Source: Zhengitettix transpicula (Eukaryota > Arthropoda > Insecta > Orthoptera > Tetrigidae). From it: a stretch of DNA of 64,000 nucleotides. Below, piece by piece: positions 18,752 to 27,892 of the stretch (its first letter is position 1; each line of letters starts with the position of its first letter). A model generated the notes under the pieces. It was not told where the DNA came from and did no database searches. It saw nothing but the letters and a program-made list of their open reading frames with translations. The stretch is taken from positions 309,501 to 373,500 of the forward strand of contig JAYJMR010000013.1 in the NCBI GenBank assembly GCA_037074705.1. The letters run 5' to 3'. Both the position numbers and the translations under genes were made by a program.

Positions 18752-19957
18752 ATGGAAGGGACCGGCCAGTCGGCCAGCCCCATCATGAATTCGGATGCCA
18801 GGGAAGACCCTGGACCAAGCACCCAACCGAAAACCTCGTTTGCGGCAATCGCTGCCAGAAATGCTCTGAACCTCACGCCTACGAGCAATGTAGGATATGA
18901 TAGGCGGCGCGCTGTAAAGTGCACCCCTACCATCGGAACGCAAATGATCACGGACGAAATTAAGAAAAGCTTCGCCAATAGCCTCAGCCGTAATATAGAC
19001 GCAACAGTAGCCGATATTACGGCTATGAGACAAGTAAACAACGAGATACACGTTGTCCTGGCCTCACCAATGTTAGTTGATAAATTAATTCGAAAGTCAC
19101 CATTTTTAGTCAACGAAACAGAATTTAAAGTCACCGCTTTCGTACCCAGAAACACCAAAATATGGATATATAACCCATCCATAATGATAGATACGGCTAC
19201 CATTAAAGCCAAACTTGCAGAACACTGCGAAATAATGCACGTTGGCGACATAACTGACAATTTCGGGTTCCAGACGGGGAAAATGTTCGGATACGTGAAA
19301 GGGGACAAGATCCCCAGCGCGATATTCATAGGGGCTGTTAAAATCAATATTACTTACCAAGGGATGGAAAGACGGTGCCGCCTATGCCAGGCGCTGGACC
19401 ACGTTGCAGGAGCCTGCCCTGAGAGGCAGTGTTTTAATTGCAAAAATAAGGGACACGTCAGTGAAGACTGCACAATGGGGTGCAAATGGTGTGGCTCGGC
19501 TGACCACCGTGGGAAAGACTGTCCAGCCAACAAAATTGGGATTGAGTCGACGATAAAATTTCCAGAAATAGCCCGCCCCGATAAAAAGCAGAAAAATAAA
19601 CTACAAATCCCCGCCAATGAGAGGGATGAAGTTGACCCGATGGAGACAGACAAAATCACCACTACCGCCACAGAAGATGAGAATGGACAAATACTAGAGG
19701 AATTGATCGCGGAATTTAAAACACCAACAGCGCCACCAGCCAAGGAGAGAAAAAACGCAAATCCTCCTGAGGAAATGGAAACACAAACAAACATAGTGAG
19801 TGACAGCTCCTCGGACGAGAAAGGAAGCGAATCTCAGCCCAAAAGAAAAAGGAGAACGAAAGCTGCGGTGAAAGCAAAAGCCCCGGCAGCACCACAGGAC
19901 ATAAGCAAAAAGCTGAAAAGCGCTGGCCCATCAATGCCAATAATAGAAGACCAATAA
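18752..19957 (+). CDS. E3 ORF1, Gag-like zinc-knuckle protein, 401 aa
   Basis: Same start and upstream TGA as E2 ORF1. All three CCHC knuckles (209-257) and the basic C-terminal tract are intact. It differs from E2 at S23/T24 and has M107, N121, T148 and M162 like most copies. The region after the knuckles combines ERDEVDP (as in E2/E7) with DKITTTATED (as in E1/E8). Confidence 0.93.
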   Translation: MEGTGQSASPIMNSDAREDPGPSTQPKTSFAAIAARNALNLTPTSNVGYDRRRAVKCTPTIGTQMITDEIKKSFANSLSRNIDATVADITAMRQVNNEIHVVLASPMLVDKLIRKSPFLVNETEFKVTAFVPRNTKIWIYNPSIMIDTATIKAKLAEHCEIMHVGDITDNFGFQTGKMFGYVKGDKIPSAIFIGAVKINITYQGMERRCRLCQALDHVAGACPERQCFNCKNKGHVSEDCTMGCKWCGSADHRGKDCPANKIGIESTIKFPEIARPDKKQKNKLQIPANERDEVDPMETDKITTTATEDENGQILEELIAEFKTPTAPPAKERKNANPPEEMETQTNIVSDSSSDEKGSESQPKRKRRTKAAVKAKAPAAPQDISKKLKSAGPSMPIIEDQ

Positions 19958-22900
19958 TGGCAGAACACAACATAGAAGAAATCACGAAAACTTTCTACGA
20001 AAGTACAAACTCAATCGCCCGCATAGATGACATCTTACTTATCAGATTTCCGCCCCTAAACCACGCTGAATGCACGGAGGACGGCTGCCAGCGTGTATTT
20101 AAGGCCACCAATTGGGCCACGACTAAACAGTCATTAAAAAGACACTTAAACAGAGAGCATAACGTCATGACCACAAAAGACGTTAACATATGCAAGACGT
20201 GTGGGAAACAACTTGGACTTAGGCCCACAGCACATACGTGTCCAGGCGCAGTACAGGACACGAACACCACACAAGGAAATCCAACACCACATGAGACAGC
20301 AGAATTCCTATGTGATAGATGCCCGCAGTCATTTACCACAAAGAGAGGCCTGCAGAACCACATTGCCGCCCACGCCATGCGATCCCTCACGGAAAGCCGC
20401 CAGTCCCACAACCCGCTGCCGACTCACCAGCCACCCCCAGCCCATCACAAGGCCTCCCTTCAAGCGGAGGAACCTAACCCTGAGCCAGCCCCGCCTGACA
20501 GTGGAGACGATGATGACGAGGAAGAAGAATTAAGCCAAGTCCAATCATACCGAAGAATACTTAGAACTCTACTATCAGAGGACGCAAGCAACGAAAAATG
20601 GTCACTATTCTCGGACGTCCTGGAATCAGTGACCAAAAAAGTACAAGAGGCTGTAAACCTACCGCAGCCCACAAACACGCCAAGGAAAGTGAGACAAGCA
20701 GACATAACCGACTGCGAGTTCATCCAAAAATTATACAGGCGAAACAGACGCCGAGCAGTCAGACTCATCCTGGAAGGTGAAGGCCAGAAATGCCCCCTAG
20801 AGGCCGAAACAGTTAAGAGGCATTTTAGCGAAACATGGAGCCGGACGTCATGTGACAGCGAGATATTCGCCGACGAACACCCACAGCCGCGAAGCCCGGT
20901 AATGACAGGAGGATTTTCAGCCAAAGAAGTGGAAAATAAACTGAAACGATGCGAAAACACCGCCCCAGGAGATGACAGGCTGTCATACAGCCATTGGCGA
21001 TCGGTCGACCCAGAGGGCAAACTCCTGGCAATAATATTTAACATCTGCGCGAAATACAGGAAAATCCCGCAAGCCTGGAAATCGGCCAGGACTGTATTAA
21101 TTCACAAAAACGGAAATCCTAACGAAGTCACTAACTACAGGCCTATCTCGCTGCTAAGGACTGTATATAAATTATACGCGGGCCTATTAACCAACAGAAT
21201 CAAAGCCTGGGTCACGAAGCACGCGGTCCTCTCACATTCGCAGAAAGGGTTCCTCCCGTACGACGGCGTGTTTGAACACCACTATGCCCTAACCAACTAC
21301 CTGGAAACAGCAAAGAGAACACATTCAGACATCTGCATTGCATGGTTAGACATATGCAATGCATTCGGCACCATCCCCCATGAGGCGATCACTGCTGCTC
21401 TTCGGCACGGGCACGCGGGAGAAGAAATCACGGCGATAATTAACGACATCTATACAGACAGCACTACCACCATAGTCCTCGAAGACGGCGAAACGGAACC
21501 CATACCTGTCCAATCAGGGGTGAGGCAGGGGTGCCCTCTAAGTGGGATGCTCTTTAACCTAGCGGTAAACCCGCTCCTACAAAAGGCCGAACAAGATCAA
21601 AATGCGGCGGCACACGCCGTTCTAGCGTTTGCAGACGACATCTGCCTAATTGCCAAGGACCCCTGCACACTCCAAAACCGGATAAACTCAATAACAACAG
21701 CGGCAAAAACAATAAACCTAAAGTTTAACGCCCACAAATGCAGAGCAATGCACTTCAGCGGAGCTAGCCCAGTAGGCTGTCGGGCGACGAATATCACACT
21801 GGAAGGAGAAAACATAAGCACAGTCAACTCCCATGAACCAGTTACCTTCCTTGGAAAACCCTTTGGGCACAACATTATATCCGACTGGTCGACACTGCGG
21901 AATTACATAGAAACGGCAGAGGCGATTCTAACATCCAGCCTCGCCCCATGGCAACGTCTCGACGCCATAAAATCGTTCTTTTTCCCCATAACCCAATTCG
22001 CCCTGAGGACTGGCGCATTAACAAAGGGCGATTGGAAAAAACTAGATAACTACATACGCCCTCTGATAAAACGCACGTTAAACGTTCCGTCCCGCGCCTC
22101 AAATCATTACATCTACGGGTCTAGGCAATCCGGCTGCCTGGGAATTCCAGAGTCCGGAATTGATTGTGACATAATGGCGGTCGACGGGGCCTACAAGCTC
22201 TTAACATCCCCCGACCCCGTCATTAGGTCACTGGCAATCGAAGACCTCAAGAACACAATAAAAGACAGAACGGGGCAAGATGCAAGCGACCGGACAACAG
22301 ACTCGTACTTGAACGGAGCACAAGACGGAATATTCAGGGATACAACGAACAAAAGAAAAAACACATGGACCCGGGCGAGAACGGCAACTAGGTTCCTCAA
22401 ATGTGAATGGGCAACCGGACCTGACATTCGGATCACGATAGAAAACATCGTCCTCTACAGCAGACACAGGAACCTAGTTTGCCGGACCCTCCGGAATGCA
22501 CACCAAGCGCGACATATAAGAACTCTACATGAGGCCCCACACCAGGGGAAAGTGTGCGAAACCATCGCCCTTAGCCGCACGAGCAGCCACTTTCTCCTAA
22601 CAGGCAGATACACGAGGTTCGCCGACTGGCGCTTTATTCACCGGGCGAGGCTAGGACTTGTCCCACTAAACGGATACCGGTTTAACGAAGGCCCAAAGAC
22701 ATGCCGGCGCTGTAATATCAGGGATGAAACACTACCGCACGTAACGAACCACTGCCCGGCGCATAACAGAGCTATCCTCCTGCGACACAACGCCATAGTG
22801 GAAAGGATCAAAGCAGCAGCAACCGGTAAAATCCGGCTAATCGCTGAAAATAGACCGGTGGCTGAAGGCAGCCTACTACGACCTGACCTCCTTCTAGTTA

Positions 22901-23217
22901 AACAGCGAACGGCGTTCATCGTAGACGTCACGATTGTGTTCGAAAACCACCCAAGCGCTTTCGATGACGCAAGGGCACGGAAGGAGGAAAGGTACAAGGA
23001 CCTCAAACAAAGCCTCGGCAGAACCTACGACAAGGTGGAAATAATCCCCTTTATTGTTGGTGCACTAGGGTCATGGGACCCGAAAAATGACACGTTCCTG
23101 CGAGAGTTATGCTCCAGGAAATACGGAAAACTATTGTCTATTCTATGTGTGTCAGACTGCATACGTTGGTCAAGAGACATATACGCCGAACACCTGTCGG
23201 GCGTTCGGCAATACTGA
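19957..23217 (+). CDS. E3 ORF2, reverse transcriptase with restriction-like endonuclease (mosaic)
   Basis: Intact 1086 codons. Private residues in the first finger region are V47 and T51; T94 lies between H93 and C95, and a Tyr replaces His in the DNHIRPL stretch. N212/E213/K214 match E1/E8, whereas SITTAAK and RAMHFSGASPVGCRATNIT match E2/E7. RT D465, D560, D561 and endonuclease D977, D990, K1009 are kept, so it should be functional. Confidence 0.95.
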   Translation: MAEHNIEEITKTFYESTNSIARIDDILLIRFPPLNHAECTEDGCQRVFKATNWATTKQSLKRHLNREHNVMTTKDVNICKTCGKQLGLRPTAHTCPGAVQDTNTTQGNPTPHETAEFLCDRCPQSFTTKRGLQNHIAAHAMRSLTESRQSHNPLPTHQPPPAHHKASLQAEEPNPEPAPPDSGDDDDEEEELSQVQSYRRILRTLLSEDASNEKWSLFSDVLESVTKKVQEAVNLPQPTNTPRKVRQADITDCEFIQKLYRRNRRRAVRLILEGEGQKCPLEAETVKRHFSETWSRTSCDSEIFADEHPQPRSPVMTGGFSAKEVENKLKRCENTAPGDDRLSYSHWRSVDPEGKLLAIIFNICAKYRKIPQAWKSARTVLIHKNGNPNEVTNYRPISLLRTVYKLYAGLLTNRIKAWVTKHAVLSHSQKGFLPYDGVFEHHYALTNYLETAKRTHSDICIAWLDICNAFGTIPHEAITAALRHGHAGEEITAIINDIYTDSTTTIVLEDGETEPIPVQSGVRQGCPLSGMLFNLAVNPLLQKAEQDQNAAAHAVLAFADDICLIAKDPCTLQNRINSITTAAKTINLKFNAHKCRAMHFSGASPVGCRATNITLEGENISTVNSHEPVTFLGKPFGHNIISDWSTLRNYIETAEAILTSSLAPWQRLDAIKSFFFPITQFALRTGALTKGDWKKLDNYIRPLIKRTLNVPSRASNHYIYGSRQSGCLGIPESGIDCDIMAVDGAYKLLTSPDPVIRSLAIEDLKNTIKDRTGQDASDRTTDSYLNGAQDGIFRDTTNKRKNTWTRARTATRFLKCEWATGPDIRITIENIVLYSRHRNLVCRTLRNAHQARHIRTLHEAPHQGKVCETIALSRTSSHFLLTGRYTRFADWRFIHRARLGLVPLNGYRFNEGPKTCRRCNIRDETLPHVTNHCPAHNRAILLRHNAIVERIKAAATGKIRLIAENRPVAEGSLLRPDLLLVKQRTAFIVDVTIVFENHPSAFDDARARKEERYKDLKQSLGRTYDKVEIIPFIVGALGSWDPKNDTFLRELCSRKYGKLLSILCVSDCIRWSRDIYAEHLSGVRQY

Positions 23218-23346
23218 CAGAGGCATCACTGTCCATAAAATTTTACAATTACGATTTTAACTGTAGTATTAGTTTGTAGTAGAAGCTGAAGAACATACCG
23301 ATTGATAGTTTTAAGCCTGTTCATTAACATATTTTATAACCTGTTG

Positions 23347-23498
23347 TATCTGTTCTTATCAGCTTAATATCTGATACGTGGTGCATCGCACCACCAGAAT
23401 ATTAAACTCATTTTTGGAAAATGACGGAGTGTTAGGAGCTTGCTCCACATCTGTCACGGGTTGGCCCGGCTTTGCAGTATCGCCGGGATCGGCCCACC
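23347..23498 (+). pseudogene. U2 snRNA 3' part (nt 38-189), split by E3
   Basis: 152 nt, standard sequence with ATTTTTG Sm site; pairs with 17614-17650. Confidence 0.94.
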
Positions 23499-24100
23499 TT
23501 ATTGAAATTCAAACAAAGAAAGAAGTTTAACATTCTGACGTATCAAATATTGAGTTGGAAGGCAGGTAAATTTTGAAATAACCGCGATTTCGCATCCAGT
23601 ACAGGATTCACCTCTCTCGGCAATCATCTTCTCGCAGGCAGGACCGGGCACCAGCGAGTACAAGTAATTTTCCGGGAGAAGCCGTTGTCCGTGGCCACCA
23701 GCTGGACCACGCTCCCTATATATCTTTTGTATTTCGCGAACGTCGTCGTCGCCGCCGCACGCACGCACGCAAGTACGATAGGATAACGCGCCTTTTACGA
23801 ATATGTATCTGATACATATGTATTCAAAACATCGTACTTTTTCCGCTCATTTCTTTCGGCTCAAAGGAAGTGTAATTAATATTCGTTGTTGACGGAAACT
23901 GCGTAGCTATATTGAAAACAGGGGTTCGTTGCCGTTAAAGCCTCTTTTAATTCTGTCACTTTCCCATAAATCTATCTCGGTTTTATTATAATTTAGACGT
24001 AAAATACCGACGTCTGGATTTCGATATACATTTATAAACAATGTATGCAATATACGTTTATTCCACCTAGCAGAGCGCCTCTTGGGCGGCCATCGCAAAA

Positions 24101-24284
24101 CACGACTGCCCGTTGTAATCTACGAACGTCTTCCTCGCCGCCGCACGCACGCAGCATAGCTGTTGCAAGCGAACATTAGTAAAAACTTACAAATTAATAT
24201 TCCGCGGATCGAATTATTTTATAATTTTAATTTCTTCTCTACTAAAGTTTCTTTATATGTATATATATATACACTCTTCTGTGA

Positions 24285-24325
<41 letters not shown>

Positions 24326-24722
24326 ACGACTGCCCGTTGTAATCTACGAACGTCTTCCTCGCCGCCGCACGCACGCAGCATAGCTGTTGCAAGCGAACAT
24401 TAGTAAAAACTTACAAATTAATATTCCGCGGATCGAATTATTTTATAATTTTAATTTCTTCTCTACTAAAGTTTCTTTATATGTATATATATATACACTC
24501 TTCTGTGAGTTAAAAAAAAAAAAAAAAAAAAAAAAAAACACGACTGCCCGTTGTAATCTACGAACGTCTTCCTCGCCGCCGCACGCACGCAGCATAGCTG
24601 TTGCAAGCGAACATTAGTAAAAACTTACAAATTAATATTCCGCGGATCGAATTATTTTATAATTTTAATTTCTTCTCTACTAAAGTTTCTTTATATGTAT
24701 ATATATATACACTCTTCTGTGA

Positions 24723-24764
<42 letters not shown>

Positions 24765-24949
24765 ACGACTGCCCGTTGTAATCTACGAACGTCTTCCTCG
24801 CCGCCGCACGCACGCAGCATAGCTGTTGCAAGCGAACATTAGTAAAAACTTACAAATTAATATTCCGCGGATCGAATTATTTTATAATTTTAATTTCTTC
24901 TCTACTAAAGTTTCTTTACATGTATATATATATATACACTCTTCTGTGA

Positions 24950-24984
<35 letters not shown>
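24101..24984 (+). repeat. Spacer subrepeat array S5, 4 monomers
   Basis: Monomers at 24101-24324, 24325-24538, 24539-24763 and 24764-24984. Length differences are mostly in the A-runs (about 24-38 A). The terminal monomer has TTTACATG and an extra TA. Confidence 0.92.
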
Positions 24985-24987
<3 letters not shown>

Positions 24988-25513
24988 ACCATTTTTTTTT
25001 ACTTCTATATATATTTAAATAAATAAATATATATTTAAAAAATGGGGCAAATTTTTAAATGTCGCGTACATGTGAGCGCGTACTGTTTAAAGACAAATAT
25101 TAACTTTGTTTACAAAGACCGCGTAACAATGGAAACGTCAACGTGAAAAATTGTAACCGTTATCAATTCCACTTAATTCGCACCGAACTCTGACTGTCTA
25201 TTCGTTTCTTAGACGACGTCATTTCTTTTTTGCTCAATTTGACGGAACTCGTGTGTTTACGTGAGGAATTTAATTTTTTTCTCTTACATTTACGTATCAC
25301 CCTGCAGCGAGTGCAGGTAAGTGCCGCTAGGTGGGGACGTACTGTAACAATAAAACTGTTGATACATTTCAAATTTTTTTATCTTTGAAGACAATTGTTT
25401 CCTTTCCCGCGATATTTAAGCATTCGACGGTAGACCTCACTTTCCGATCAGGATTTCAGGCGTTTCGCGGGGACCGCGTGTTTCGACGTATTGCCGTAGA
25501 AACATTTAACAAT

Positions 25514-25549
25514 GCTCCCCGTTGATTACAATGGTGTCCGGAATAAAAG
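25514..25549 (+). promoter_or_regulatory. U2 promoter elements driving the E4-split copy
   Basis: PSEA-like and AATAAAAG blocks intact at -59 to -24 from 25573. Confidence 0.55.
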
Positions 25550-25572
25550 ACCGTCCCGATCGAGGAATCTTT

Positions 25573-25609
25573 ATCGCTTCTCGGCCTTTTGGCTAAGATC
25601 AAAGTGTAG
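25573..25609 (+). pseudogene. U2 snRNA 5' part (nt 1-37), split by E4
   Basis: Ends GTGTAG; followed directly by TACTTGG, one T fewer than at type A junctions. Resumes at 31282. Confidence 0.95.
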
Positions 25610-25952
25610 TACTTGGTCTTTCCAACGGTTCTGAACATTCGCTATATCCATATCTATCCTTTTTCATTATCCGTGGCACAAGAGAACACATCTGTCGTAT
25701 AGACAGTGGCGTACGTGTACGAGCTTGAGTGTCGCACTTCCGCAGCAGGAGAGAACACTTTAACCGTTTTTTCGGTTAACGGCGCTCCTAGAGCGAGCTT
25801 AACTGCTGCATCTCCTCCACCTTATTAATCCTCGCCAAACCTACCAAATTTCATACCCCTACCACCCACCGTTCTTGAATTATCCCGCCCTAAAATCTTA
25901 CCTCTCACATTCCCCTTATCCAGGCCGGGCCATATAAGCCCTACCCCACTCC

Positions 25953-26415
25953 TCCAGTGTAAGTCGCACTAGAAGTCTAGTGTACTTACTTATCGTTACT
26001 CTTCACTTGTTGTGGCATTTTGCCTCGTTTTGTTGTGACTTTGTGCTTTGGCGAATCAGCCAAAAACCACAAAGCTCACGTTTTTCGTTTTTCCTTAAAT
26101 TTTGTTCCTTGTTTTTTCATTTCGACTTGTTCCTTGGCTAATCAGCCAAGGCCGACAAGTCTTTGTCACGTAAGCAACTTGACTCCAGTGTAAGTCACAC
26201 TGAAAGTCTAGTGTGCATATTATCCAACAGCCCTATCGTTGCTGTTGACTTGTTGCATTCTGCTTTGCTTTGTTTTATCTTGTCTTTGTACTTTGGCGAA
26301 TCAGCCAAAGATCACAAAGCTCACGACTTTCGTTTTTGTCTATTGATTCTTGTTTCGTCTTGTTCTTTGGCTAATCAGCCAAGGCCGACAAGTCATTGTC
26401 GCGTAAGCAACTTGC
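25953..26415 (+). repeat. E4 leader tandem monomers, type B
   Basis: Monomers at 25953-26183 (231 bp) and 26184-26415 (232 bp), each shortened relative to type A but retaining both TTGGC/GCCAA stem-loops. Confidence 0.85.
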
Positions 26416-26591
26416 TTTACGCTTTACCCTTTTCCGGCGAGACCAAAGGCTAATAAAGGCCCTGATTGACCATCAGGAAACGCCGTCTGTCTGTGACAGC
26501 TCTATTAGCAAGTCCGACCTCTCACGTCCCATCGTGGTCTCTGGGCAATTTCGCTAGTTCAACTAGCGATAGATAAAGAGAGGAGGGCGAA

Positions 26592-26644
26592 GATCACAAG
26601 TGTCGCGTGGGTGAAACCAGCCCTTCGGGGTCGTACTTGTGATC
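26592..26644 (+). promoter_or_regulatory. Structured stem upstream of E4 ORF1, type B with compensatory changes
   Basis: Arms GATCACAAGT and ACTTGTGATC. Against type A, an A-T pair has become G-C and a C-G pair has become T-A, each changed on both strands, while the loop is unchanged. This is direct covariation support for the paired structure in RNA. Confidence 0.8.
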
Positions 26645-26719
26645 GGGGCTTAGTCAACCCCAAATCCCCGAATTTACGCCGCGAACATTGAAGGGACAGG
26701 CCAGTCGGCCAGCCCCATC

Positions 26720-27892
26720 ATGAATTCGGATGCCAGGGAAGACCCTGGACCAAACACCCAACCGAAAACCTCGTTTGCGGCAATCGCTGCCAGAAATGCT
26801 CTGAACCTCACGCCTACGAGCAATGTAGGATATGATAGGCGGCGCGCTGTAAAGTGCACCCCTACCATCGGAACGCAAATGATCACGGACGAAATTAAGA
26901 AAAGCTTCGCCAATAGCCTCAGCCGTAATATAGACGCAACAGTAGCCGATATTACGGCTATGAGACAAGTAAACAACGAGATACACGTTGTCCTGGCCTC
27001 ACCAATGTTAGTTGATAAATTAATTCGAAAGTCACCATTTTTAGTCAACGAAACAGAATTTAAAGTCACCGCTTTCGTACCCAGAAACACCAAAATATGG
27101 ATATATAACCCATCCATAATGATAGATACGGCTACCATTAAAGCCAAACTTGCAGAACACTGCGAAATAATGCACGTTGGCGACATAACTGACAATTTCG
27201 GGTTCCAGACGGGGAAAATGTTCGGATACGTGAAAGGGGACAAGATCCCCAGCGCGATATTCATAGGGGCTGTTAAAATCAATATTACCTACCAAGGGAT
27301 GGAAAGACGGTGCCGCCTATGCCAGGCGCTGGACCACGTTGCAGGAGCCTGCCCTGAGAGGCAGTGTTTTAATTGCAAAAATAAGGGACACGTCAGTGAA
27401 GACTGCACAATGGGGTGCAAATGGTGTGGCTCGGCTGACCACCGTGGGAAAGACTGTCCAGCCAACAAAATTGGGATTGAGTCGACGATAAAATTTCCAG
27501 AAATAGCCCGCCCCGATAAAAAGCAGAAAAATAAACTACAAATCCCCGCCAATGAGAGGGAGGAAGTTGACCCGATGGAGACAGACAAAATCACCAATAC
27601 CGCCACAGAAGATGAGAATGGACAAATACTAGAGGAATTGATCGCGGAATTTAAAACTCCAACAGCGCCACCAGCCAAGGAGAGAAAAAACGCAAATCCT
27701 CCTGAGGAAATGGAAACACAAACAAACATAGTAAGTGACAGCTCCTCGGACGAGAAAGGAAGCGAATCTCAGCCCAAAAGGAAAAGGAGAACGAAAGCTG
27801 CGGTAAAAGCAAAAGCCCCGGCAGCACCACAGGACATAAGCAAAAAGCTGAAAAGCGCTGGCCCATCAATGCCAATAATAGAAGACCAATAA
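26720..27892 (+). CDS. E4 ORF1, Gag-like protein with shortened start, 390 aa
   Basis: The ATG used by type A copies is ATT here (26687-26689), so the first in-frame ATG is at 26720 (MNSDAR), residue 12 of the type A protein. The eleven lost codons are still open in frame, so non-AUG initiation is possible but not shown. Knuckles and basic tract are intact. Type B residues are N23/T24 (type A numbering), EREEVDP and DKITNTATED. Confidence 0.9.
   Translation: MNSDAREDPGPNTQPKTSFAAIAARNALNLTPTSNVGYDRRRAVKCTPTIGTQMITDEIKKSFANSLSRNIDATVADITAMRQVNNEIHVVLASPMLVDKLIRKSPFLVNETEFKVTAFVPRNTKIWIYNPSIMIDTATIKAKLAEHCEIMHVGDITDNFGFQTGKMFGYVKGDKIPSAIFIGAVKINITYQGMERRCRLCQALDHVAGACPERQCFNCKNKGHVSEDCTMGCKWCGSADHRGKDCPANKIGIESTIKFPEIARPDKKQKNKLQIPANEREEVDPMETDKITNTATEDENGQILEELIAEFKTPTAPPAKERKNANPPEEMETQTNIVSDSSSDEKGSESQPKRKRRTKAAVKAKAPAAPQDISKKLKSAGPSMPIIEDQ

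Larger units (their letters stand above)
17651..23346 (+). mobile_element. E3: full-length U2-targeted RLE non-LTR retrotransposon, type A mosaic
   Basis: 5696 bp with a type A leader and both ORFs open. The first part of ORF2 is like E1/E8, the central and late part like E2/E7, and the 3' UTR (ACTGTAGTATTAG) again like E1/E8. This pattern indicates recombination or gene conversion between elements in the array. Confidence 0.93.
23499..25572 (+). other. U2 intergenic spacer S5, no gene
   Basis: 2074 bp with four subrepeats; AT palindrome at 24989-25045; candidate 3' box at 23515-23523. It shares an extra TA in the terminal subrepeat with S6, linking the units that precede E4 and E5. Confidence 0.85.
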
